From Janthinobacterium lividum (GTDB lineage: Bacteria; Pseudomonadota; Gammaproteobacteria; Burkholderiales; Burkholderiaceae_D): a stretch of 64,000 bases of DNA. The DNA lies in contig NZ_JAAOLY010000004.1 in assembly GCF_011601275.1 (NCBI RefSeq), positions 62,001 through 126,000 of the forward strand. Direction: 5' to 3'. Position numbers and translations under genes: made by a program. The notes beneath the pieces were generated by a model. That model was not told the DNA's origin, made no database searches, and worked only from the letters and a program-made list of their open reading frames with translations. Of the stretch, positions 1 through 7,748 are shown in pieces (positions within the stretch are counted from its first letter, which is position 1; each line of letters starts with the position of its first letter).

Positions 1-974
1 GTGCCCAGGCGCTGGGTTTGCGTCTGCACGCTCATCGGGATCGAACCGGCGCTGGTGCGCGAGGTGAAGGCGAAGGCCAGTACGGGGAAGACTTTTTTCA
101 CGAAGCGCAGCGGGTTCAGCCCCACGCCGGCGATGATGGCCAAATGCACGAGGAACATCAATATCAGCGCGCTGTACGAGGCGACGACAAAGTTGATCAA
201 TTTCAAGATGTCTGTGTAGCTGGACGAGGCCACCACTTCAAACATCAGCGCGAACACGCCGTACGGCGTCAGGCGCAGCACCAGGGTGACCATGCGCATG
301 ACGATGGCGTGCGCCACTTTCATGAAGTGCTCGAAGGAGGTGAAGATTTCCGGCTTTTTCGTCGCGATGCCCGTGGCCGAGATGCCGATGAAGATCGAGA
401 ACACGACCACGGCGATGGTCGACGTCTTGCGCGCGCCCGTCATGTCGAGGAAGGGATTGGTCGGCACGAAGCTGACCAGCAGTTTCGGCAGGGACAGGGC
501 TTTCGCCGTTTCCAGCGAGCCTTGCAGCTGTACGCCGCGCGCCACTTCGGCGGCGCTCGAGGTCAGGCCCACGGCCGTCAGGCCGAACAGCTTGGCCATC
601 AAAATGCCCAGCGCGGCGGCGACCGTCGTGGTGATGAGCAGGGTACCGATGGTCAGCGCGCTGATCTTGCCCAGCGAGCTCGCGTCCTTGAGTTTCAGGA
701 TGGCGGAGATGATGGAGACCATGATCAGCGGCATGATGATCATTTGCAGCAGTTTGACGTAGCCGCTGCCGACGATGTCGATGTATTCATTGGTGCCCGC
801 GATGATGGGCGAGCCGGCTCCATACAGCGCTTGCGCCGCCGCGCCCAGCAGCACGCCCAGGCCCAGGCCCGTGAAGACGCGCACGGTAAACGTCGCGTGC
901 TTGCGTTGCTGATGGAACATGAAAGCGAAGACGAGCAACGCAACGAGCAGGTTCAGGATGATGTTAATTGCCAT
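1..974 (-). CDS. tcyP: L-cystine/dicarboxylate:cation symporter, TcyP-like (3' end cut by window edge)
   Basis: This is a sodium/proton:dicarboxylate symporter-family (SDF, DAACS) protein, expected in the inner membrane. About 324 codons are inside the window and the reading frame stays open to the left edge. The N-terminus has hydrophobic segments from residue 2 on, followed by a long run of membrane helices. Near the cut end the motif FTSRTSAGSIPMSVQTQ occupies the conserved serine-rich hairpin loop. The SRTSAG form with a following Q-T-Q resembles the cystine transporter TcyP (YdjN) more than DctA or GltP, which usually carry SSSE. The ATG is chosen because it opens the hydrophobic N-terminus. 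The cystine specificity is inferred from this motif only; a dicarboxylate or glutamate carrier remains possible. Confidence 0.75.
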   Translation of the reverse strand, partial: MAINIILNLLVALLVFAFMFHQQRKHATFTVRVFTGLGLGVLLGAAAQALYGAGSPIIAGTNEYIDIVGSGYVKLLQMIIMPLIMVSIISAILKLKDASSLGKISALTIGTLLITTTVAAALGILMAKLFGLTAVGLTSSAAEVARGVQLQGSLETAKALSLPKLLVSFVPTNPFLDMTGARKTSTIAVVVFSIFIGISATGIATKKPEIFTSFEHFMKVAHAIVMRMVTLVLRLTPYGVFALMFEVVASSSYTDILKLINFVVASYSALILMFLVHLAIIAGVGLNPLRFVKKVFPVLAFAFTSRTSAGSIPMSVQTQTQRLG

Positions 975-1232
975 GAGGGGCCTTATCTTGGTTTTATTCG
1001 AGACTGCAGAGAGCACTTTACTACAAGTCATTGCTACCCCAGCCTGGGGCGAAAGGGCAAGCACTGTACAGTACTATGGGGGCGTTTTGCGCCATACCGC
1101 TGCGAATATTACGCTATATAAATATGCTCCACAGGCATAAGCCTTCCGTATGATTGTGAAAAGGTAGATTTCATGCCAGCATGGCACGTTTGGTGGTTTG
1201 CTCATCTGGCGCGTTATTTTTTAAGGAAAAAG
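975..1232. promoter_or_regulatory. Divergent intergenic region between tcyP and the NTF2-like gene
   Basis: This 258-base gap must hold the promoters of two divergent genes. Two short palindromes are visible: CCCCAGCCTGGGG near 1037 and ACTGTACAGT at 1063-1072. Either could be an operator half or a stem. No -35/-10 pair was clear enough to call. Confidence 0.3.
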
Positions 1233-1610
1233 ATGAATGCTTTAACGGAAGTGCAGGTACTCGATGCGGAAGAGCGCTTGCGCCTGGCCATGATGGCCTC
1301 CGACGTGGCCGAGTTGAATGTCTTGCTGGCCGACGAGTTGCTGTTTACGAATCACCTGGGGCATCTGCTGAGCAAGCACGCGGACCTGGCCGCGCACGAG
1401 CAGCGCCTGCTGGCCATCACGGACCTGCGCGCGTCCGAGCGCCATGTGCGTATCAACGGCAACGTGGCCGTCGTCTCCGTGCGCATGCAGCTGACGGGCA
1501 GCTATCACGATGTGGAAACGCATGGCGACTTTCGTTTTACGCGCGTCTGGGCGCAGGATGCGGCCGGTGCGCTGCAAGTGATCGCCGCCCATTCCGGCGT
1601 CGTGGCTTGA
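1233..1610 (+). CDS. NTF2-like / DUF4440-type small protein
   Basis: The 125-residue product has the size and pattern of the SnoaL/NTF2-like (DUF4440) fold: an N-terminal helix with E-E-R-L-R-L-A-M, then the phrase LLADELLFTNHLGHLLSKHA, and a C-terminal beta sheet ending in FTRVWAQDAAGALQVIAAHSG. Such proteins are small cytosolic cone-shaped barrels, often dimers, with varied ligand or enzyme roles. The ATG at 1233 is preferred to one 60 bases upstream because AAGGAAA lies 4 bases before it and the extra 20 residues do not look like the family. The next gene follows after 9 bases, so the two probably share a transcript. No specific substrate can be read from the sequence. Confidence 0.75.
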   Translation: MNALTEVQVLDAEERLRLAMMASDVAELNVLLADELLFTNHLGHLLSKHADLAAHEQRLLAITDLRASERHVRINGNVAVVSVRMQLTGSYHDVETHGDFRFTRVWAQDAAGALQVIAAHSGVVA

Positions 1611-1619
1611 GGAGTCTCA

Positions 1620-2009
1620 GTGGATCATCGTTCCAAAGGGCAGCTGTTTGAAGCTGTCATCGCCGCCGGCCCGGCCACCCTGGCCATCACGGCTGGCTAT
1701 CCCGTGCTGCTGTACAACCTGGTGCGCACTTGGGCCGACGCTCCCGGCGCCAACGCCCTGGCCGCACTGCTGCTGACGGGCGGCGTGTGGGCCTTGCTGG
1801 AATTCTGGCGCATTGCGCTGGCGACCGTGGCGCGCAAGGCATACGCGTTCAACTGGCGCTTCTGGCTGGCCATCGCCAGCTTTCTTGCCTGCTTCGTGCG
1901 CTTCGTGCCGGACATGCCGGCCGGACTGATGCTGCTGTTGCTGGTGCTGCCGGCGCTGGCGTGGACGCATTTCATCTTGCTGCAGATTAAGCGCCCGCCC
2001 AACTTGTAA
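1620..2009 (+). CDS. Small integral membrane protein of unknown function
   Basis: The product has 129 residues with four likely transmembrane helices: about residues 10-32, 40-62, 75-95 and 100-122. It is rich in Leu, Ala and Trp. The start is GTG, preceded by GAGGAGT at a good distance, and no in-frame ATG fits better. It probably forms a two-gene unit with the NTF2-like gene just upstream. It converges with yigZ, with only three bases between the two stop codons. I do not recognise the family. The consistent hydrophobic pattern and ribosome site argue that it is real. Confidence 0.65.
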   Translation: MDHRSKGQLFEAVIAAGPATLAITAGYPVLLYNLVRTWADAPGANALAALLLTGGVWALLEFWRIALATVARKAYAFNWRFWLAIASFLACFVRFVPDMPAGLMLLLLVLPALAWTHFILLQIKRPPNL

Positions 2010-2012
2010 ATT

Positions 2013-2639
2013 TTATTCTTCCTCTTCGGCTTCCACTTTCAGCCAGGCTATCCGCCCATTGCCCGCTTCATGCAGATGGGCAAGCAGGCCGGTGGCCGCC
2101 GCTTCCGCCAGGCTGAAGTCGAACAGCACGTGCTCGGCGTGTTCCACGTTCAGCAAGGTGGCGCAGGCGCCATCGAGTTCGCGGCGCAGCATGCCTTCCA
2201 TTGCATACGGCACCTTGCAGCGCAGGGTTCGCTGGCGCACGATAGCCGTCTTTTCCGCCTGCAGCAACGCCTGCGCCACGCTGTCCGTGTAGGCGCGCAC
2301 CAGGCCGCCCGCACCCAGCTTGATTCCGCCAAAGTAACGCACGACGGTCGCCAGCACGCCTTCCAGGTCCTGGTGGCGCAACACGTCGAGCATGGGGCGT
2401 CCGGCCGTGCCGCTCGGTTCGCCATCATCGACGGCCGCTGATTGCCCGCCCGCCAGCAGCGCCCAGCACACATGGCAGGCGCCCGGATGCTGTGCCTTCA
2501 AATCATTGACCACCTGCTGCGCGCTGGCGCGGTCCGTCATCGGCTGCACGCAACCGATGAAACGGCTTTTCTTGATGATCAATTCGCTGTGGACGGGGGC
2601 GGCAATGGTAAACGGCATGGCGGGTGCGAAGGCGGGCAA
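2013..2639 (-). CDS. yigZ: YigZ/IMPACT family protein
   Basis: The 208-residue product matches the bacterial YigZ (IMPACT, UPF0029) family in length and motifs. It has K-S-R-F-I-G-C-V near residue 25, the H-P-G-A-C-H-V-C-W block around 50-60, D-D-G-E-P-S-G-T-A-G-R-P-M near 72-84, and VRYFGGIKLGAGGLVRAYTD near 99-118. These mark the conserved N-terminal UPF0029 fold; a ferredoxin-like C-terminal domain follows. The bacterial role is not settled; the eukaryotic relative IMPACT acts on the GCN2 pathway. The start ATG fits the family N-terminus. Confidence 0.9.
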   Translation of the reverse strand: MPAFAPAMPFTIAAPVHSELIIKKSRFIGCVQPMTDRASAQQVVNDLKAQHPGACHVCWALLAGGQSAAVDDGEPSGTAGRPMLDVLRHQDLEGVLATVVRYFGGIKLGAGGLVRAYTDSVAQALLQAEKTAIVRQRTLRCKVPYAMEGMLRRELDGACATLLNVEHAEHVLFDFSLAEAAATGLLAHLHEAGNGRIAWLKVEAEEEE

Positions 2640-2688
2640 AGCAGCATGATAGAGGAAATGCGCGCCCGAGACGAGTCAGCCCCCCCCC

Positions 2689-2946
2689 TCATGCGGCGGC
2701 GCTGCCCACCAGTTCGCGCAGCGCCGCGTCGCGCACTTGCACAATGTCGAACAGCCCCAGCGCGTGCAGGGCGGGCAGGGCGTCGACAATGTCGCGCTCG
2801 GCAATGCTCCGTTCGGCGCTGCTGCGGGACTCGTCCAGCCATACCTTGGCATTGGACAGGAAGGCACCCACCGTTCCCTTGCGCACGGTGACGCCATTGA
2901 ACTGGCCCTGGTTTTGTTGATCCGGCAGTACGTCTTCCGCGCGCAT
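2689..2946 (-). CDS. Conserved small protein of unknown function
   Basis: The product has 85 residues, begins MRAEDVLPDQQNQGQFNGV, and is followed by an alpha-helical region with a D-I-V-D-A-L-P-A-L-H segment. It is soluble, with no signal peptide or membrane helix. AGGAG lies 7 bases before the ATG, so translation looks genuine. It is divergent from the AraC-type regulator, with 66 bases between them, which suggests it could be that regulator's target. I recall similar short proteins in Burkholderiales but cannot name a function. Confidence 0.6.
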   Translation of the reverse strand: MRAEDVLPDQQNQGQFNGVTVRKGTVGAFLSNAKVWLDESRSSAERSIAERDIVDALPALHALGLFDIVQVRDAALRELVGSAAA

Positions 2947-3012
2947 GGTGAACTCCTGAAAGGTGGAAAGACTTCACTGTATGATGACCGGATTGTCTTG
3001 CCTGCGCTGTTT

Positions 3013-3798
3013 ATGTCATTCGATACGCCAAATCCGCCAATCTTGCCGCCATCGCCGTCTTCGCCAACGCCGCTGCGCGCCATGCGCATTGCCCAGCCGC
3101 AGGAACGGGTGACGGCGGCGCACCACCACGCCAGCGGCCAGTTGTTCGGCGCCGCGCGTGGCTTGCTCTCCGTTGCCGCCGACAGCGGACAGTGGGTAGT
3201 GCCGGCCAGCCACTGCGTGTGGATGCCGCCCCATCACGTCCATGGGCTGCGTTCGCATGGTCCGTTTGCGGGCTGGAGCGTGTATGTGGACGAGGCCAGT
3301 TGCGTCGGCTTGCCCGCCGCGCCCTGCGTGATGCGCGTCTCGGGCTTGCTGCGCGAGGCGGTGGGCCGCGCCAGCACTTGGGACGAGGGCGCGCTGGACG
3401 CGCGGCAAGTCCGGGTGGCGGGCGTGATCCTCGACGAGATCGCCGCCTCGCCGCACGAATCCTTCGGTTTGCCCCTGCCCACGGACCCGCGCCTGCTGCG
3501 CGTGGCGCGCGCCGTGCTTGACGACCTGGCCGATGAGCGGAGCGTGGAAGCGCTGGCCGCCTGGGCCGGCGTGTCGCCGCGCACCCTGGCCCGCCGTTTC
3601 ACGCTCGAGACGGGCTTTAGCCCGTCCGCCTGGCGCCAGCGCGCCCGCATCCTGCGCGCCCTGGAACTATTGGCCGCCGGCCAGCCCGTCACGACGATTG
3701 CACTGGACCTGGGCTACGAGACCGTCAGCGCCTTCATCGCCATGTTCAAGCGGGTGATGGGCGTGACGCCGGGCAGGTATGGCGAGGCGATGGCATAA
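3013..3798 (+). CDS. AraC-family transcriptional regulator
   Basis: The 261-residue product has an N-terminal cupin-like sensing domain (about residues 20-140, with the HCVWMPPHHVHGLRSHG segment) and a C-terminal AraC double helix-turn-helix domain (about 160-261). Visible HTH features are VEALAAWAGVSPRTLARRF for the first motif and ALDLGYETVSAFIAMFKRV followed by G-V-T-P-G-R-Y for the second, which is the usual AraC signature. The start is uncertain: no clear ribosome site precedes this ATG, and a later Met at residue 24 is an alternative. It is divergent from a small unknown gene and faces the tRNA-Lys unit, whose terminator lies just downstream. The ligand is not known. Confidence 0.85.
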   Translation: MSFDTPNPPILPPSPSSPTPLRAMRIAQPQERVTAAHHHASGQLFGAARGLLSVAADSGQWVVPASHCVWMPPHHVHGLRSHGPFAGWSVYVDEASCVGLPAAPCVMRVSGLLREAVGRASTWDEGALDARQVRVAGVILDEIAASPHESFGLPLPTDPRLLRVARAVLDDLADERSVEALAAWAGVSPRTLARRFTLETGFSPSAWRQRARILRALELLAAGQPVTTIALDLGYETVSAFIAMFKRVMGVTPGRYGEAMA

Positions 3799-3812
3799 CT
3801 GGCCCGGAAAAC

Positions 3813-3840
3813 AAAAAAGCCAACCGCGAACGGTTGGCTT
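3813..3840 (-). terminator. Intrinsic terminator of the first tRNA-Lys pair
   Basis: Read on the minus strand, a 10-bp stem (AAGCCAACCG / CGGTTGGCTT) with a TTCG loop is followed by six T. The same hairpin recurs after the second tRNA-Lys pair. On the plus strand there is no T-run, so it does not clearly serve the AraC gene. Confidence 0.9.
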
Positions 3841-3852
3841 CTTCATAGTATT

Positions 3853-3928
3853 TGGTAGGCCGTGCGGGATTCGAACCTGCGACCAACGGATTAAAAGTCC
3901 GCTGCTCTACCAGCTGAGCTAACGACCC
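3853..3928 (-). tRNA. tRNA-Lys (anticodon UUU)
   Basis: The 76-base gene reads GGGTCGTTAGCTCAGCTGGT at its 5' end and folds into a full cloverleaf. The anticodon loop is CTTTTAA, giving anticodon UUU, and the 3' CCA is encoded. It is the promoter-distal member of a two-gene unit, 72 bases downstream of an identical copy. Confidence 0.97.
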
Positions 3929-4000
3929 AAAACTTTTTACAACTGAACTACGGTAACGCTGTGCCGTATCAACATGCTTGCCATGATGACGACTGAATCT

Positions 4001-4076
4001 TGGTAGGCCGTGCGGGATTCGAACCTGCGACCAACGGATTAAAAGTCCGCTGCTCTACCAGCTGAGCTAACGACCC
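4001..4076 (-). tRNA. tRNA-Lys (anticodon UUU)
   Basis: The sequence is identical to the copy at 3853-3928 over all 76 bases, with anticodon UUU and encoded CCA. It is the promoter-proximal member of the pair. Upstream on the minus strand a CATAAT hexamer at 4087-4092 could be the -10 box; the -35 is weak. Confidence 0.97.
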
Positions 4077-4136
4077 AAGGGCGGCTATTATGACGGCCAA
4101 AGCCGGTTTTGGGAAGGGTAGGGATGGAAAAAAGCC

Positions 4137-4165
4137 TTGCGCTGTGCCCAGATACGGCCTAATAT
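4137..4165 (+). promoter_or_regulatory. Predicted sigma-70 promoter of the MarR-efflux operon
   Basis: TTGCGC (4137-4142) and TAATAT (4160-4165) are separated by 17 bases. The -10 box touches the palindromic operator just downstream, so repressor binding would block transcription. Confidence 0.65.
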
Positions 4166-4184
4166 AGGTAGGTAGCCTACCTAT
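4164..4184. promoter_or_regulatory. MarR operator palindrome
   Basis: ATAGGTAGG and CCTACCTAT form a perfect 9-bp inverted repeat with a 3-base centre. It overlaps the end of the -10 box and ends 12 bases before the marR start codon. Size and position are typical of an autoregulated MarR-family site. Confidence 0.75.
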
Positions 4185-4196
4185 TCATATCCTTTC

Positions 4197-4655
4197 ATGC
4201 CCGTTACTGAAGAACTTCCCATCCCCGAACGCGCGCTGGCGCTGTCCGATGAATTGCGCACGGCGTTCAAGCGCCTGCTGCGCTCCATGCAGCGCGAAGG
4301 GGGCGAGCTGGAAGGCAGCGTATCGATGATGCAATACATGCTGCTGGCCCTGATTCACGAACAGCCCGGTATCGGGGTGGCCGCGCTGGCGCGGCTGCAG
4401 AACGTACGTGGGCCGACCGTCAGCGCCCAGGTCAAGTCGCTGGAAGAAGCTGGGCTGGTCGAGCGCGGCGCGCCCGATCCGCAAGACCGGCGCCGCTCGG
4501 GGCTGCAGGTGTCCGCGCAAGGCCTGGCGATACTTGAAACCCTGCGTGCGCGCCGCCGCGATGCGCTGGCGCAGCGCATTGCCCGTCTGACGCCGCAGCA
4601 GATCGATGCGCTCGAAGCGGCCATACAGCCGCTGCTTGAGATCGGACAAACATGA
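4197..4655 (+). CDS. MarR-family transcriptional regulator
   Basis: The 152-residue product is a winged-helix MarR-type protein. An N-terminal dimerisation helix (10-40) is followed by the DNA-binding region: VAALARLQNVRGPTVSAQV as helix-turn-helix (about 62-80) and LVERGAPDPQDRRRSGLQVS as the wing with the typical D-x-R-(R)-x3 signature. A C-terminal dimerisation helix ends the protein. It overlaps the efflux pump by four bases (ATGA), so the two are translationally coupled. Together with the operator upstream, this indicates a repressor that controls itself and the pump and is released by a small, probably aromatic or toxic, ligand. The ligand is inference. Confidence 0.9.
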   Translation: MPVTEELPIPERALALSDELRTAFKRLLRSMQREGGELEGSVSMMQYMLLALIHEQPGIGVAALARLQNVRGPTVSAQVKSLEEAGLVERGAPDPQDRRRSGLQVSAQGLAILETLRARRRDALAQRIARLTPQQIDALEAAIQPLLEIGQT

Positions 4656-6157
4656 GCGGCCACGATCACGCCGCAGGCGCAGAAAAAGACGCTGTAAAAC
4701 CCGTCACCGAGCGCGAAGTGCGCGCCATCTACCTGGGCTTGATGGCCGTGCTGGGCCTCGGTGCGCTGGACCAGAGCATCGTTGCCACGGCCTTGCCGCG
4801 CATCGTCGACGACCTGGGCGGCATGGCGCATCTGTCGTGGGTGGTGACGGCGTATGTGCTGGCCTCGACGGCCACCATGCCCTTGTACGGCAAGCTGGCG
4901 GACCAGTATGGCCGCCGCCCCATGATCTTCACGGCCCTGCTGACCTTTTTGCTCGGGTCCGTGCTGTGCGGGCTGGCGCAGAACATGACGGAGCTGATCA
5001 TTTTCCGCGCCATCCAGGGTCTCGGTGCGGGCGGCTTCATGCCGCTGGCGCAAATCATCATCGGCGACATCGTGCCGCCGGCCGAACGGGGCAAGCGCCA
5101 AGGCATGGTGCCCATCGTGTTCGCCGTCACCAGCGTGCTCGGTCCCGTGCTGGGCGGCGTCATCACGGATGCCTTGTCGTGGCACTGGATTTTCTATGTC
5201 AACCTGCCCATCGGCGCGGCTGCCTTTGTCATCATCGCGCGCGCCATGCGTAAACCGGCGCGCATGCATGCGCACAAGATCGACTATCTGGGCTCGGCCT
5301 TGCTGACGGGCGCCATCACGGCGGCCCTGCTGGTGCTGGCGCTGGGCGGCACCGAGTGGCCGTGGGATGCGCTGGCCATCAAGGTGTGCGGCGGCATTGC
5401 CGTGCTGCTGGGTATCTGGCTGGCCGTGCACGTGGGCAAGGTGGATGAACCCGTGCTGCCGCCCGACCTGTTCGAGAACCGCACTTTCAATATTGCCAGC
5501 CTGGTGATGGCCGTGACCTTCATGGGCCTGATGGGCGCCAGCGTCTTCTTTCCCCTGTTCTTCCAGCTGGTGATGGGCACCAGTCCGGCCGAATCGGGCG
5601 TGATGACAGTGGCCATGATGGTGGGACTGGTGGCGTCATCGATGTTCAACGGACGCGTGCTGTCCCGCTCGGGCAAGTACAAGATGGTGCAGGTGGCGGG
5701 GCTGGCGGTGGCGGTCGTGGCGTTTGCCGTGCTGGCCTGGGCCATGGCAACGTCGCAGGGCTACTGGATCATCGAGCCGGCCATCTTCCTGCTCGGCACG
5801 GGATTAGGGTTGGTGATGCCGAACATGACGATCGCCGTGCAGAATGCCTTGCCGCTGGCGCGCCGCGGCGTGGGCACGGCCATGCTGGCGTTTTTCCGCT
5901 CGCTGGGCGGCTTGCTGGGCGTGACGGCGTCTGGCGCCATTCTTGCGCACCAGCTGCACAAGCATGGCGTGGAAGCCGTCTCGGCGCTGGGCGCGCATGC
6001 GGCCGTGCAGACGGTGGAAGTGTACCGCCACGCGATCGCCAGCGTGTTTGGCGCCGGCGCCGTGCTGCTGCTATTGGGACTGGTCGCCTTGCTGTTCCTG
6101 CCGGAACTGCCCCTGGAGGGGCATCCGGCAGCGGTGAAGGCGAAGGACGATCAGTAG
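4652..6157 (+). CDS. DHA2-family MFS drug efflux transporter (EmrB/QacA type)
   Basis: The 501-residue product is a 14-helix major facilitator of the DHA2 family, which uses the proton gradient to export drugs or other toxic compounds across the inner membrane. Motif C-like ALDQSIVATALPRIVDDLGG lies near residues 38-57. The loop 2-3 motif A reads GKLADQYGRRPM near 79-90, and VFAVTSVLGPVLGGVITD near 156-173 matches the antiporter motif. A soluble N-terminal tail (about 25 residues) contains HDHAAG. No EmrA-like or outer-membrane partner gene is adjacent. It is the second gene of the MarR operon. Its last 7 bases overlap the convergent xenA stop. Confidence 0.92.
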   Translation: MSGHDHAAGAEKDAVKPVTEREVRAIYLGLMAVLGLGALDQSIVATALPRIVDDLGGMAHLSWVVTAYVLASTATMPLYGKLADQYGRRPMIFTALLTFLLGSVLCGLAQNMTELIIFRAIQGLGAGGFMPLAQIIIGDIVPPAERGKRQGMVPIVFAVTSVLGPVLGGVITDALSWHWIFYVNLPIGAAAFVIIARAMRKPARMHAHKIDYLGSALLTGAITAALLVLALGGTEWPWDALAIKVCGGIAVLLGIWLAVHVGKVDEPVLPPDLFENRTFNIASLVMAVTFMGLMGASVFFPLFFQLVMGTSPAESGVMTVAMMVGLVASSMFNGRVLSRSGKYKMVQVAGLAVAVVAFAVLAWAMATSQGYWIIEPAIFLLGTGLGLVMPNMTIAVQNALPLARRGVGTAMLAFFRSLGGLLGVTASGAILAHQLHKHGVEAVSALGAHAAVQTVEVYRHAIASVFGAGAVLLLLGLVALLFLPELPLEGHPAAVKAKDDQ

Positions 6158-7239
6158 CGTTCGAGCCAGTGCGCGTACGGCGCCGGCAGTGTCCACGAGG
6201 CGCGCTCCACGCCGAGTTCCTTGGCAGCAAAATAGGCCCAGTGCGGATTGGCCAGGTGCGCCTTGCCGACCATCACCACGTCGAGCTGTTCGTCCTTGAC
6301 GACTCGCTCTGCGATGGCTGGCGTGCCGAAGCCCCAGGCGGACGAGACAGGCACGCCCGCCTCCGTGCGCACGCGTTCGGCAATCGGGCCCATGAAGGCG
6401 GGGCCCCAGGGAATCGACACGTCGGGAATCGTGAAGCCCATGCTGACGCTAAGCATATCCATGCCGGCATCCTTGAACTGGCGCACGAGGCCGATGGATT
6501 CAAGCAGGGTTTGCTCGTCGCGGCCGTCGAATTCCAGCACGCCAAAGCGGATGGTCAGCGGCAAGTGCTCGGGCCACACTGCACGCACGGCTTTCAATGT
6601 TTCCAGCAGGAAGCGGCTGCGGTTTTCCAGGCTGCCGCCATAGATGTCGTTGCGCTGGTTTGAGTGGGCGGAAAAGAAGCTTTGCGACAGGTAGCCGTGG
6701 GCGAAGTGCAGTTCCAGCCACTCGAAGCCCACTTCACGGGCGCGCACGGCCGCGTCGACGAAGTTCTGTTGCACGCGGGCGATATCGTCGAGGTCCATGG
6801 CGCGCGGCACTTTCGGCAGGCCGCCGCCAAAGGCGATGGCCGATGGCGCGATGGTTTGCCAGCCGCGCGCGTCGCCCTCGACGATATGGTTGTCGCCTTC
6901 CCACGGGCGGTTGGCGCTGGCCTTGCGGCCCGCGTGGGCGATCTGGATGCCGGGCACGGAACCGGCCGCCTTGATGGCTTTCACCACAGGCACGAAGGCT
7001 TGCGCCAGGTCATCGTTCCAGATGCCCGTGCAGCCGGGCGTGATGCGGCCTTCCGGCGCCACGGCCGTCGCTTCGACGATCACCAGGCCGGCGCCACCAC
7101 GGGCCATGCCCGCGTAGTGCGACAGATGCCAGTCGTTGGCCACGCCATCGACGGCCATGTACTGGCACATGGGCGGCACGGCGATGCGGTTGCGCAGGGT
7201 GATGTCTTTGAGGGTATAGGGCTGGAAGAGGGCGGACAT
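6151..7239 (-). CDS. xenA: Old Yellow Enzyme family NADPH:xenobiotic reductase XenA
   Basis: The 362-residue product belongs to the OYE family, thermophilic-like (YqjM/XenA) class: a TIM barrel carrying FMN that reduces activated C=C bonds and nitro compounds with NADPH. It matches XenA as I know it: NRIAVPPMCQYM with Cys25 and Tyr27, the IQIAHAGRKAS block near 98-108, LHFAHGYLSQSFFSAHSNQR near 176-195, and the C-terminal PYAHWLERY with the Trp that completes the active site of the neighbouring subunit. It is divergent from a small ArsR regulator, which probably controls it. The efflux pump next door converges with it. Both could serve xenobiotic stress, though co-regulation is not shown. Confidence 0.92.
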   Translation of the reverse strand: MSALFQPYTLKDITLRNRIAVPPMCQYMAVDGVANDWHLSHYAGMARGGAGLVIVEATAVAPEGRITPGCTGIWNDDLAQAFVPVVKAIKAAGSVPGIQIAHAGRKASANRPWEGDNHIVEGDARGWQTIAPSAIAFGGGLPKVPRAMDLDDIARVQQNFVDAAVRAREVGFEWLELHFAHGYLSQSFFSAHSNQRNDIYGGSLENRSRFLLETLKAVRAVWPEHLPLTIRFGVLEFDGRDEQTLLESIGLVRQFKDAGMDMLSVSMGFTIPDVSIPWGPAFMGPIAERVRTEAGVPVSSAWGFGTPAIAERVVKDEQLDVVMVGKAHLANPHWAYFAAKELGVERASWTLPAPYAHWLERY

Positions 7240-7288
7240 GGTGGCCTTTGTGTTTGTTGGTGGTGTAGGGAAATGCTGATTCTGTAGT

Positions 7289-7302
7289 TCGTAAATATTC
7301 GA
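7289..7302. promoter_or_regulatory. Imperfect palindrome in the xenA/arsR intergenic region
   Basis: TCGTAAATATTCGA is symmetric at TCG...CGA with an AT-rich centre. It is the only dyad visible in the 91 bases between xenA and the ArsR gene, so it is the best guess for the ArsR operator. Confidence 0.35.
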
Positions 7303-7330
7303 AGAATGGAATTAGTATAGCGCATGCTGT

Positions 7331-7660
7331 ATGATTCTGCTCATGCGTCCACACAAACATCCTCCCGCCAGCGAATTCGTACTTGAACGCGTTCTGTACG
7401 CCTTGAGCGATTCCATACGCCTCGACATCGTGCGCCACCTGGCCAGGGTCGAGGCGGCCGCTTGCGGCGACCTGGACGGCGGACGGCCGAAGTCGACCGT
7501 TTCCCACCATTTCAAGGTCTTGCGCGAAGCGGGCCTCGTCTACACGGAAAACGCGGGCACGACGCACATGAACACCTTGCGCCGCGCCGATGTCGAGAGC
7601 CGCTTTCCCGGCTTGCTCGACGCCATCCTCGCGCAGCAGCCGCAAGCGAATCAGCCCTGA
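7331..7660 (+). CDS. ArsR-family winged-helix regulator
   Basis: The 109-residue product has the compact ArsR/SmtB fold: ERVLYALSDSIRLDIVRHLA (about 19-38), then a recognition helix in RPKSTVSHHFKVLREAGLVY (about 57-76) and a beta wing in TENAGTTHMNTL. No metal-binding Cys-x-Cys motif is seen, so it probably senses something other than arsenic or a soft metal. Met5 is an alternative start, because no ribosome site precedes the first ATG and the mRNA may be almost leaderless. It is divergent from xenA and likely represses it. Confidence 0.85.
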   Translation: MILLMRPHKHPPASEFVLERVLYALSDSIRLDIVRHLARVEAAACGDLDGGRPKSTVSHHFKVLREAGLVYTENAGTTHMNTLRRADVESRFPGLLDAILAQQPQANQP

Positions 7661-7748
7661 GCCAGTCCTGAATCTGCCGTAGAATGCCTGCAAGATTGCC
7701 GAATTTGCAGCATGGGCGGGCAGTCCTGACCTGAAGGGCTGACGACGC

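Noticed and set aside
1063-1072. ACTGTACAGT as a LexA box
   Set aside because: The spacing between CTGT and ACAG is wrong for the SOS consensus, and neither neighbouring gene is an SOS gene.
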